Assembly: GCF_002208135.1 (NCBI RefSeq)
Contig: NZ_CP021646.1
Coordinates: 2,792,001-2,856,000 of the forward strand
Direction of reading: 5' to 3'
Origin: Pseudoalteromonas piscicida
GTDB lineage: Bacteria; Pseudomonadota; Gammaproteobacteria; Enterobacterales; Alteromonadaceae
Length of the DNA stretch: 64,000 nucleotides
How positions within the stretch are numbered: position 1 is the stretch's first letter; each line of letters opens with the position of its first letter. Below, in pieces: positions 1 to 7,607 of the stretch. The notes below the pieces were generated by a model that was given only the letters and a program-made list of their open reading frames with translations, did not search any database and was not told where the DNA came from. Position numbers and translations under genes: made by a program.

Positions 1-1
1 G

Positions 2-946
2 ACAGAAGCAGAAGTAAGAACGCTCATAGCTAAAAACATTAAGCAATTTGACCCAACGTTTAAAGTTATCAAAGAAGAATTTAAAGTCCAGATGGAAGAT
101 GGTCATACAGGGGCTATTGATATATTGGCTAAAGACCATTTGGGGTGTTTAATTATTATTGAAGTAAAGATAAATAAAGGCTCTGAGCGAAGCACAATAC
201 AACAGTTATTTAAGTACACTGCTATGCTCAAACACGACTTTAGTGTCCCTCAAGAAAAAATTCGACGTGTAATTATTTCTACCGACTGGCGAGAGCTAAA
301 AACTCCTTTTGCAGAGTTTTCATCCAATGCTAAATACCCTATAGAAGGCTACAAGCTAACAATTAGCTCCGGTACTCTCAACTTTAAAGAAGTAATGATT
401 GCAAGCAAAGATGTTGATATTGATCCAGCATCAAAATTTCATTTATTTAAATTCCGAAATGAAGACGGCAGAAATCAAGCCTTAGAGTTATTGAAAGATA
501 TAAGTGAATCCGTTCCTGAACTTAACCTTTTGGTTTACAAGATTGAACTAAATCAGCCTAAATCTGAACAATACTTCAATCACAGAGATTTTGGTTTCGG
601 GTTGATAATTAAATCCTTTGCGTGCAATTATGAAACAGTATTAAGTAAGTTAAATATCGATCCTCAAGAATATACCCCATATGGTTATAAATCTCAGTTT
701 GATAAAAAGCTATTAGTAGCGCTAGCTTTTAAAGTTCGATTCGTACAGCTATTAAAAGGAAATATCGATTACGACAGTGAACTAGAACCAATCAACAAGT
801 ATTCTAGTTACTTAAGTTGGTATGAAGTAGATACAAACTATATTCCATTTGGAAGAATGTATAAAAAAATATCACTGCGCATGTCAGAAGATGATGTTCT
901 TCGTCAAGCAAATGGAGTGCATGGTATTCACCCTTATTTATTTTAA
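2..946 (+). CDS. NucS/DUF91-like PD-(D/E)XK nuclease-domain protein, 5' end outside window
   Basis: The frame is open from the left edge, so the gene starts before base 1; the first internal ATG is at 92. Near the N-terminus the protein reads GAIDILAKDHLG followed by IIIEVKINKG, a D...EVK arrangement typical of the PD-(D/E)XK nuclease fold in NucS/DUF91-like proteins. About 200 residues after that domain are not recognised. The DNA is AT-rich and unlike the core genes to the right. The frame ends with TAA at 944-946, but the same frame stays open to 1564, so the gene may be longer and interrupted (see next entry). Nuclease function is inferred from the motif only. A role as defence cargo is inference from the neighbourhood. 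Confidence 0.6.
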   Translation, partial: TEAEVRTLIAKNIKQFDPTFKVIKEEFKVQMEDGHTGAIDILAKDHLGCLIIIEVKINKGSERSTIQQLFKYTAMLKHDFSVPQEKIRRVIISTDWRELKTPFAEFSSNAKYPIEGYKLTISSGTLNFKEVMIASKDVDIDPASKFHLFKFRNEDGRNQALELLKDISESVPELNLLVYKIELNQPKSEQYFNHRDFGFGLIIKSFACNYETVLSKLNIDPQEYTPYGYKSQFDKKLLVALAFKVRFVQLLKGNIDYDSELEPINKYSSYLSWYEVDTNYIPFGRMYKKISLRMSEDDVLRQANGVHGIHPYLF

Positions 947-1564
947 GGTCAGGCATCCCCAAAAAACCTTGAGGACTTTGAGATATTCAAGAAAAACTTA
1001 AGCCACTTTTTAAGGTTTAATAAGGAATGGAAAAACGTCGTTTTTTACCTTTTAAATAGTTTAGAAAAAGACGATTATGTAACAATTTCTATATATAACC
1101 CGTTAAATGTGGTCGGTTTAATTCATGATTACATTATAAGCAAGGAGAACCCTAGAATCCCTCAGCTCAATGTTGCGATAAACAAACCTTACGACAGAGT
1201 TGAACATTATTTTGGTTCATTAATGTGTGAAGGTAGCGGGATTTTTTCCGGAATCATAGAGAAAATAGAACAAACCTATGGCAGTTTAATAAATTTTAAA
1301 TTAACGATTCATGATTCTCGAAGAAATGATGAAGAGCTATCTAGTATTCTCGGTCTTACCCATTATGTAATGTCCATAGAAGAAGAAAAAAGATTGATAG
1401 TTAATGACAATGATGTGCAACTAATTGATATTGATTTAAAAAAGAATGGGTTATCAACTTTCTTTATTGACAACATTCAAATAGTAGATGAAGTAAAACG
1501 CTTTTATGATGAACATGGTTTAGGCAATGGTTTTATTCTTTTAACACCTGAAGAGTGCATATGA
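947..1564 (+). CDS. Open frame continuing the nuclease gene past an in-frame TAA; function unknown
   Basis: Directly after the TAA at 944-946 the same reading frame runs without a stop for 205 codons to a TGA at 1562-1564. No ATG with a ribosome binding site is visible near the beginning; the first alternative start is a GTG at 1109 without a Shine-Dalgarno sequence. The translated text looks like real protein, mixing hydrophobic and charged stretches, for example NVVFYLLNSLEKDD and VDEVKRFYDEHGLG. It is either the C-terminal half of the upstream nuclease-like protein split by a nonsense change, or a separate gene with an unusual start. No family is recognised. Confidence 0.45.
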   Translation, partial: GQASPKNLEDFEIFKKNLSHFLRFNKEWKNVVFYLLNSLEKDDYVTISIYNPLNVVGLIHDYIISKENPRIPQLNVAINKPYDRVEHYFGSLMCEGSGIFSGIIEKIEQTYGSLINFKLTIHDSRRNDEELSSILGLTHYVMSIEEEKRLIVNDNDVQLIDIDLKKNGLSTFFIDNIQIVDEVKRFYDEHGLGNGFILLTPEECI

Positions 1565-1987
1565 TTTAACAGCCACCGGAATTTTCGACGCATAGCGTCG
1601 GCATACCTCATTTCTTCGAAATGAGAAGAAAACCAAGATTGGTCATTTGATGTTGCAGGAGTTATGAATATGGGTAATGAATGATTCCGATGGGTACATA
1701 ACCCAATGGTATTGGCACCTATCGCAAAACACATCAATTCCACTAAAATGCTAATTGATGTAATGGCTGAGTTAGTAGGTTAGATTTTCTTTTATTATTT
1801 GAAGATAATTGGAATCAGGTCGTGCTCTTTGATTTTACTTAACGTTGCCCGCGAAATAGATTTTACGCCAAAGTTATCGTATTTTACTTTATTAGTGTTC
1901 AGGCATAACCTAACTCAATGCTTATAGCGTTTTTGTTTTTAACCTCACAGTTGAAAGCTCCTTTCCTCTGTACTCCACCAGCTCACT
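1565..1987. other. Non-coding or decayed stretch left of the insertion sequence
   Basis: No intact gene is visible. Two short fragments read like protein ends. On the plus strand at 1685-1783 a frame ends in IDVMAELVG. On the minus strand, roughly 1795-1912, a frame contains GVKSISRATLSKIKEHDL and ends at a TAA; it resembles a helix-turn-helix tail but is too short to assign. The region is probably a scar of earlier insertions or deletions. Confidence 0.3.
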
Positions 1988-3194
1988 CAGGGCGGGATCG
2001 AACTTTAAATTGACGAGTATTGGGGTTTTATGATCTGATTGCGCATCGCAATTTTTTAGGTCGTTACAATGAGCATCATCACACATTTAGAGTGGATTGA
2101 AGATCCTAGAACCGATGTTAATATCAAACATAATCTTGTCGACGTCTTGTTTTTAACTTTGAGTGCCGTGCTTAGTGGCGCTGATGGATGGAAATCAATT
2201 CAAGAGTTTGGTGAGTTGCAACTGGATTGGTTAAGGCAGCATCGTCCTTTTGAACATGGCATACCCAAACGTCACTGCATTGCAAACATAATCAAAGCTT
2301 TAAATACCGATGCTTTGCTTAAGGCTCTGCTAGATTGGATTAATTCTCGTCGTGAAGAAGCTCAAAAGCCACACATTGCGATTGATGGAAAAGTGCTTCG
2401 AGGTTGTTGGAAAGACAATGTGTACAATGCGCTAAATGTGGTTAGTGCATTTGATGTTGATAATGGCCTAGCCTTGTATCAACAAGCTGCGCAAAATAAG
2501 GGTCAAGAAGGTCAAATTGCCCGTGATATCATCGACATATTAGCGTGTAAAGGTTGCATTGTGACGCTTGATGCTCTGCATTGCCAAACGAAAACGTTGG
2601 AGATGATAGTAAAGAATAAGGGCGACTTTATTATCCAAGTCAAAGCCAATCAGCGTAATTTACACAATGCTATCGCTGAGCACTTTACAGCTCACTATGA
2701 CAGCATGGGCCCACACGAAGAAACACAAAGCAATGGAAATGCTCATGGCCGAGGTGAAAGTCGTCTAGTTATGCAACTACCGATTAAATTACCGCAGAAA
2801 CTCAAAGAGAAATGGCCTCATGTCAAAACGGTGATTGAGGTTGCAAGAGGTCGTAAATTAGGCGACAAAACCAGTTATACCTCCCACTTCTATGTCAGTT
2901 CATTGGCGGTAGAGCCAGAGTTAGTGGCAAAAGTAATACGCAAACATTGGCACATAGAGAATCGACTTCACTGGGTGTTAGATGTTGTTTTCAAAGAAGA
3001 TAAATTAAAGGTAGCAGACCCAGACGGGGCGGCACACATCGCTTTGTTCAACAGAGTATGCTTAAACATAATTAGGCAACATCAAGGTAAAAAAGACAGT
3101 TTAGCAGCGAAACGAAGAGGAGCAGCTTGGAACGGTGATTTTAGGACGGAGTTACTCTTTGGTTAATCTATAAGCAAAGTGGAATCCCACCCTG
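1988..3194 (+). mobile_element. ISAs1-family insertion sequence
   Basis: The ends are inverted repeats. The left end begins CAGGGCGGGATCGAACTTT at 1988, and the right end, read on the other strand from 3194, begins CAGGGTGGGATTCCACTTT. The 1,207-bp length and single transposase gene fit the ISAs1 family. The flanks (ending ...CAGCTCACT on the left, starting ACTTCGACGA on the right) do not form a target duplication of the 8-10 bp expected for the family. One side has therefore probably been deleted or rearranged after insertion. The right end lies against the truncated 5' part of the E1-like gene. Confidence 0.85.
2069..3166 (+). CDS. ISAs1-family transposase
   Basis: A 365-residue DDE transposase. 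The N-terminal part (LVDVLFLTLSAVLSGADGW) is the DUF4338-like domain typical of ISAs1. The catalytic core contains HIAIDGKVLRG (first Asp, about residue 113), the segment VTLDALHCQTKT (second Asp) and WHIENRLHWVLDVVFKED (catalytic Glu region). The gene fills the insertion sequence and ends 28 bp before the right inverted repeat. ATG at 2069 is the natural start. It looks intact, so the element could be active. The product would catalyse cut-and-paste movement of this insertion sequence. Confidence 0.9.
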   Translation: MSIITHLEWIEDPRTDVNIKHNLVDVLFLTLSAVLSGADGWKSIQEFGELQLDWLRQHRPFEHGIPKRHCIANIIKALNTDALLKALLDWINSRREEAQKPHIAIDGKVLRGCWKDNVYNALNVVSAFDVDNGLALYQQAAQNKGQEGQIARDIIDILACKGCIVTLDALHCQTKTLEMIVKNKGDFIIQVKANQRNLHNAIAEHFTAHYDSMGPHEETQSNGNAHGRGESRLVMQLPIKLPQKLKEKWPHVKTVIEVARGRKLGDKTSYTSHFYVSSLAVEPELVAKVIRKHWHIENRLHWVLDVVFKEDKLKVADPDGAAHIALFNRVCLNIIRQHQGKKDSLAAKRRGAAWNGDFRTELLFG

Positions 3195-3195
3195 A

Positions 3196-4512
3196 CTTCG
3201 ACGACACTCCACTTACGCATCCGTTTTAGCAAAAACGTCAAATAAAGAAAAGCCGCGACCAAATGAGTATATTACCGTAGAAGTTGACAAAAAAGAGCAT
3301 GACTTAAGGAATAACAAATACCTCCAAAGCTGGCTAACTCAAAGAAGCTTAGAGTTGGTTCGACCTGAAAGTCCCTTAATAAAAACTCATTATATTTGGG
3401 TTCGTCCAAATCGTTTGTCCGGTGTAGATTGGCCACCTCAAGATCTTAAAGAGGTATTATCTTGGCTTGAACTAGTTGATGTTAGCGCTAGAGATCATCT
3501 TGTTCGATGCCTATCTAATTCAAAATCAAAAAGAAATATTGTTCTGCTTGACATTGAGAAGCAAGATCCTGTTTCTCTTTATCTAGAGATAGATATTAAT
3601 AATATTGAGTGCCAATTTAATTCTCGAAAAACTCGAAGAAAAAGGAAAAAAAGTTCTTTCCAAAATCTGATTGGAATTTTATCTAGAAAAGGCTTTTGCT
3701 CTAAGTTTGCTCGGTTATCAATTACTAGAGCAGATCAATCCACCATATTAAGCCGAAATCAAAAGAGAGAATCTAAGTTAAGCTTTAAGAGTATTGCTCT
3801 AATTGGATGCGGTACAATAGGAGGGTATCTATCAGAGTTGCTAGTTCGAAATGGCGCAGGCTTAGGGCCAAAATGCCTACATCTCTACGATAGAGATTCA
3901 CTAAAACCTCATAACTTTTCACGACATACACTTTCTATATCAGACTTTGGAAGAAATAAAGCCTCAGCTTTAGCAGCAAAGCTTAAGAACTCAACGCACT
4001 TAGCTAACAATATTTCTGGATTTGATAGTAACTTTACTATCAGTGAAGGAATGCTTAGAAAATACGATATTGTTATTGATGCAACCGGTCGCCCTCCTGT
4101 TTCAAAGAGACTAGCATTTATAGTTCGTCAGATGTCAGCCAAACGACCTACCATTATTCATGTGTTCAATGATGGTAATGGTAGAGCAGCTAAGGTTTTA
4201 GTTGATGAAAACATTAGCTGTTATGGTTGTATGACTGTTGATAAGAGTATCCATCAAGACCATTTTGACACCCGATTTAAAGACCTAGATTTGTCTAAAG
4301 AAAAAAAAGTTAGCTGTGGAAGCACTTATACAATTTATGATGCTGGAGTTAGCCAGATTTCCGCTGCTATGGCATTAGAAGCTGTACTTAATACGCTTAA
4401 TACCATAACACCATGGACTTACAGTGAGTTTATTTTAGATCCTCGTTATCGTACCGGAAAAAGAAAAATACTACAGCCTCAAAAGCAATGCGTGGTATGC
4501 AGTGAAATTTGA
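3196..4512 (+). pseudogene. E1-like (ThiF/Cap2-type) adenylyltransferase, 5' part lost at the insertion sequence
   Basis: The frame is open from the insertion-sequence border; a TTG at 3355 is the first possible start. Using 3355 as residue 1, a middle domain (WVRPNRLSGVDWPPQDL, residues 15-31) precedes a Rossmann-type E1 domain with nucleotide-binding GCGTIGG (151-157) and LYDRDSLKPHNFSRH (177-191). Later come SCYGC and a terminal CVVC, a likely zinc pair, and VSCGSTYT, whose Cys may be catalytic. Such E1 domains usually follow an E2-like domain in ~600-residue proteins (for example CBASS Cap2). Here no E2 part remains, so the gene is probably truncated. The next gene is a JAB peptidase overlapping by 11 bp, the classic E1-JAB pairing. 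Confidence 0.65.
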
Positions 4513-4969
4513 AAGAGAGCTCACGTATCAAGATGGCAATGGGCATCTTGTTGTAATCACTGAACATGTTTTAACCGTTTTAGATAGGTATAAACAAGGT
4601 AAGATACAAGATAATGAAGCAGCAGGTGTACTGCTTGGTGAAAAAAGGGGCAAGCATATAGTTATTACTGATCTATCAGAGCCTGGATTAGGGGATCTTA
4701 GACAGAGAAACTTAGTCGATAGACGAGGCAAACACCACCAACAAAAAGTCGATGATTGTTTCCACCTGTCTGGGGGAACAGTTAATTATGTCGGAGAGTG
4801 GCATACACACCCCGAAGACTACCCTCAACCATCTCAACAAGACAGGTCATCATGGTCAAAAAATCTTAAACAGTGCGCACCTAAGATAGTTCTCATTGTC
4901 GGAATAAAAGATTTTTGGCTCGGAAAGATAAAAGGAACTAAGTTATCAAAACTAACCACTCGTCAGTAA
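4502..4969 (+). CDS. JAB/JAMM metalloprotease (Cap3-like deconjugase)
   Basis: A 155-residue protein of the JAB/MPN family. Metal-binding residues fit the JAMM motif: Glu39 in NEAAGVLLG, then His101-x-His103, ten residues, and Asp114 in WHTHPEDYPQPSQQD. In bacteria these proteases cut proteins conjugated by E1/E2-like enzymes, as Cap3 does for Cap2 in type II CBASS. The gene overlaps the E1-like gene by 11 bp, so the two are translationally coupled. It is intact although its E1 partner appears truncated. No cGAS-like nucleotidyltransferase or effector gene lies in the window, so the exact system cannot be named. Confidence 0.8.
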   Translation: MKFERELTYQDGNGHLVVITEHVLTVLDRYKQGKIQDNEAAGVLLGEKRGKHIVITDLSEPGLGDLRQRNLVDRRGKHHQQKVDDCFHLSGGTVNYVGEWHTHPEDYPQPSQQDRSSWSKNLKQCAPKIVLIVGIKDFWLGKIKGTKLSKLTTRQ

Positions 4970-5024
4970 TCGAATAAGTTTTCTTATAGATTTTGAAGCT
5001 TGGAATGATACATAAATGAGTAAC

Positions 5025-5054
5025 AAAAAGGCGAACCATTTGGTTCGCCTTTTT
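5025..5054. terminator. Bidirectional hairpin terminator
   Basis: A perfect 14-bp stem (AAAAAGGCGAACCA pairing with TGGTTCGCCTTTTT) and a 2-base loop, with T tracts in both directions. It ends the E1-JAB transcript and would also stop leftward transcription from gcvP if the Tn7-like element were absent. Its core GCGAACCA...TGGTTCGC recurs just inside the right end of the Tn7-like element (24478-24507). Confidence 0.85.
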
Positions 5055-5073
5055 AGAGTTCAACTAGCTAGAT

Positions 5074-5120
5074 TGTCACAATCTTAATTACCTGTCACAG
5101 ACTTCATTAAAACTGTCACA
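5074..5120. repeat. Three TGTCACA repeats, possible end of an older transposon
   Basis: TGTCACA occurs at 5074, 5093 and 5114 (spacing 19 and 21 bp), each followed by related text such as AGACTTCATTA or AATCTTAATTA. Arrays like this are typical of transposase binding sites at ends of Tn7/Tn5053/CAST-type elements. The last copy ends in ...CACA at 5120, matching the TGT...ACA terminal rule. Before the Tn7-like insertion this point would have been about 26 bp beyond the gcvP stop codon. The matching left end and target duplication would lie outside the window, so this remains a hypothesis. Confidence 0.45.
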
Positions 5121-5142
5121 AACTTCATTACCAGTTATCAAA

Positions 5143-5147
5143 TCCCT
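5143..5147. repeat. Left copy of 5-bp target site duplication (TCCCT)
   Basis: TCCCT lies directly before the terminal TGTAGATC of the Tn7-like element and is repeated directly after the other end at 24602-24606. Five base pairs is the duplication length made by Tn7-type transposases. Confidence 0.9.
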
Positions 5148-5286
5148 TGTAGATCATGAATAAAGTTTGCAACTAGCAGGTATTGTAACTCAATTACTTA
5201 GGTTGGGCGTTTTTCAAATAAAAAATGCAACTAGTAAGCAGCCCCGACCAAAATTGGTATGTGCTATTTAAATAAAGTTTGCAACC
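5148..5286. repeat. Left end of the Tn7-like element with three spaced transposase sites
   Basis: Sites matching the consensus AATAAAGTTTGCAACTA occur at 5158-5175, 5215-5233 (AAATAAAAAATGCAACTA) and 5270-5286. They spread over about 130 bp in the same orientation. The terminal sequence is TGTAGATC. The wide spacing resembles the three spaced TnsB sites of the Tn7 left end. Confidence 0.85.
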
Positions 5287-5415
5287 GTGAGCTTCCAACT
5301 AAAAAATTGTTAAACTTGTTGAGAGGAGAGAAAGGTTCTCATATGAGTAAGTGGCCAAAATCACTAGCCCACAACAACTCAATCAAATAGGGGAACTTAA
5401 ATCCATATCTCTATT

Positions 5416-6453
5416 TCAAAAAAATTCTCTAGTTAAAAGGCTCCGTTCAAACACAGTTAGTTTATATAGATCAGGGTCTCGTAAAAATATGTTCTTTAGA
5501 TCACTATCCATCTGTTTTATAAATTTTGATGAAAAAATTAACTTCTTCTTTTTATCATACATGAGGTCTGTGAAATGAGTTTCGTAATCATCAGCCATAT
5601 CCATTGCAATCTGCTTGGACGTTTCATTATCAATCCAACATATAAAAGCTTTTGAGTCCATAGCAAAATCGAGCTTGAGGAAAATTAGTAAACACTCTTC
5701 GGGATCTGTATCAATAGTGCAATCAAAAACCTCTGAGAAACAATAACCTAACTTAGGTTGGCCTAACTCTCTATATTTAACTAAGTAATCCTGTCTAATA
5801 ATGCCTGAGTACACCTTATCATATACATTTCTCAGAATTTTGACCCTCTCTAAAAGGATGCTTTTCTTAAAATCAAGAGGCTCAACAACATATTCCTTTA
5901 TCAAAGGAGAACAGAGCAAATCATCCTCAATGTCCTTCAAAAATTTATCTACCCCTCTGGCCTGAAGTTTGAGATCAAAAATCTTTCTACGTATTGATCG
6001 AAGACACTGCTTATTTACGAAATATTCATTTAAAGATGGCATACGATTTTCTATATCTTTAAATAACTTTGAATCATGTTCTAAACAATACCCAGGGAAA
6101 TTGCTTGCATTCCTTTTATGCACTTTCTTTTCGGCGTAAAAAAACGTATTCCCTGATATATCTTCCTCAAGAATCATTAATTTTGAATCTTGATCTGCCA
6201 GATGCTTGAGAAACACATTCTCTGATATCTCATGAGAGTAACATGACTCGCCCCCACAATTTTCATGACCGCATTGCCACTCTTCTTTACGTTTCAAGGG
6301 AAAGTGAATCTGATTTAGTATTTTTTTGGTTTCTACATTAATATTATTTGGAACATTCCGATAAAATATATCCAGCAACAATGATTTTATTTGTTCATTC
6401 CCTTCCGCTAAGTCATTTATTTTATTAATGTAGTCCGTGAAACTTTTATCCAT
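5416..6453 (-). CDS. Cysteine-rich protein of unknown function, transposon cargo
   Basis: A 345-residue soluble protein. Residues about 60-130 contain CGHENCGGESCYSHEIS and later ASNFPGYCLEHDSKLF. The combination of Cys/His pairs, an SHxIS segment and an F-G/A-x-C-xx-HD segment recurs, as far as I recall, in uncharacterised proteins of mobile and defence islands and suggests a metal-binding fold. The rest is helical and charged. There are no signal peptide or membrane segments. It lies between the left end and the exonuclease gene, in the same leftward orientation, with a 149-bp gap from the exonuclease, so it may be expressed separately. Function is not assigned. Confidence 0.6.
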   Translation of the reverse strand: MDKSFTDYINKINDLAEGNEQIKSLLLDIFYRNVPNNINVETKKILNQIHFPLKRKEEWQCGHENCGGESCYSHEISENVFLKHLADQDSKLMILEEDISGNTFFYAEKKVHKRNASNFPGYCLEHDSKLFKDIENRMPSLNEYFVNKQCLRSIRRKIFDLKLQARGVDKFLKDIEDDLLCSPLIKEYVVEPLDFKKSILLERVKILRNVYDKVYSGIIRQDYLVKYRELGQPKLGYCFSEVFDCTIDTDPEECLLIFLKLDFAMDSKAFICWIDNETSKQIAMDMADDYETHFTDLMYDKKKKLIFSSKFIKQMDSDLKNIFLRDPDLYKLTVFERSLLTREFF

Positions 6454-6602
6454 GCAACCTCTCTTGCAAACATTTCATACTGGCGCTTCGCCCACTTTTC
6501 GTTCGTAACAGCCTCATCAATAAGAGGGGAGGTGCTATAAATGAAAAATGCCAACTAACTTTGGCTAATTGAAGTCCCCAAAGGTTTTACCATACATTAA
6601 AG

Positions 6603-7538
6603 TCAATCATGAAATTTACTTTGAGCTCGCAACCAAAATTCAACACGCATTCCCGTTAAAGCCTCTAGCTTCTTAGCAAAGTTATTTGTGATAACCACTT
6701 TCTCATTCAGAAAGTCACAATACTGTTCCTCAGACATGTCTAAGTGTTCAATTATGTCCTCGCTACTTAGTCCGCTGGCTTTAAGCCTAGGTAAAAAAAG
6801 TTCTTTGAAATAGTGTGCTGGATGCAGTGCTTTCTTTTCACTTGAAACATTAACAAAGCCAGCAGAACTCAGCTCTTTGATATGCACTTTCCCTTCAACT
6901 AGTGCATCGACATCTAGCCTTATATTTTTCGAGTTCGTCTCACAAAGCTCTGGCTGCAATAACAAATTCAAAATTTTTGCTGCATTTTTCGCATCACTTA
7001 ACGCTCTGTGGTGCTTACCATCACTTGCCAGTTTTAGCCAGTCCATAGCTCTCTTTAATCCAACCCGAGGCTTTATTTTCATTATTTTTGCGAATGCCTT
7101 TTTAATATTGAGCTCTTGTTCGCAATGAAATTCGGGAATGAAGTGCCGCTTACAATCTAGTTCCAACTGAACGCGATCGTACGCTCCCCAAGAGCAAAAT
7201 AAAAAATCTGGATAGTCCTGTAGCCATACCAAAAATCGATTAAAAACAGTTGGAAATAAATCAGCATGCTCAATATCTTCCTGCTTAATCCCTGTCAGAG
7301 TGGTGCAAAACTTTGTCAACTTAGGATATTTTACTGGTTTAATTAAACTTGAAAACACATCCTTTACCTTGAGGGTTTTGCAACAAAGAATGACAGCCCC
7401 CAGCTCGATTACCTCTCTTTCAGTAACGGGTATCGTATTTTCAGAATCACAGGTATGCTCAATATCAACTATTAGTAAATGCTGATGTTCGGCTCTAAGT
7501 GCATTGAGCCCTTCTCGTGTATATTCAATTTCAGTCAT
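6603..7538 (-). CDS. DEDDh 3'-5' exonuclease fused to a HigA-like helix-turn-helix domain
   Basis: The N-terminal ~185 residues form a DnaQ/ERI-1-type exonuclease: LLIVDIEHTC (Asp and Glu of motif I), a motif II Asp in SWGAYDRVQLE, and HHRALSDAKNAAKI (His and Asp of motif III). The C-terminal ~75 residues (starting HPAHYFKELFLPRLKASGL and containing EFWLRAQ) match HigA/VapI-type antidote proteins, an Xre-family DNA-binding fold. The gene lies 69 bp downstream of tnsD on the same strand and may be read from the tns transcript. The fusion of a nuclease with an antitoxin-like domain is unusual. Substrate (RNA or DNA) is unknown. The start is ATG at 7538. Confidence 0.8.
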   Translation of the reverse strand: MTEIEYTREGLNALRAEHQHLLIVDIEHTCDSENTIPVTEREVIELGAVILCCKTLKVKDVFSSLIKPVKYPKLTKFCTTLTGIKQEDIEHADLFPTVFNRFLVWLQDYPDFLFCSWGAYDRVQLELDCKRHFIPEFHCEQELNIKKAFAKIMKIKPRVGLKRAMDWLKLASDGKHHRALSDAKNAAKILNLLLQPELCETNSKNIRLDVDALVEGKVHIKELSSAGFVNVSSEKKALHPAHYFKELFLPRLKASGLSSEDIIEHLDMSEEQYCDFLNEKVVITNNFAKKLEALTGMRVEFWLRAQSKFHD

Positions 7539-7607
7539 GCTCGATTTGACCTTTGGTAATTTATTTCTATGCCTAGTTTGCCGGCGATCTTTAAATAAGG
7601 TTTCATC

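Noticed and set aside
1504..1743. A 79-residue minus-strand open frame overlapping the end of the nuclease-like frame
   Set aside because: It has no recognisable motif and opposes better-looking coding on the other strand.
3196..4969. A complete type II CBASS operon
   Set aside because: Only the E1 part and the JAB gene are seen; no cGAS-like nucleotidyltransferase or effector gene lies in the window.
5351..5578. A 75-residue plus-strand open frame near the left transposon end
   Set aside because: It overlaps the 3' end of the cysteine-rich gene on the other strand and looks like low-complexity shadow sequence.
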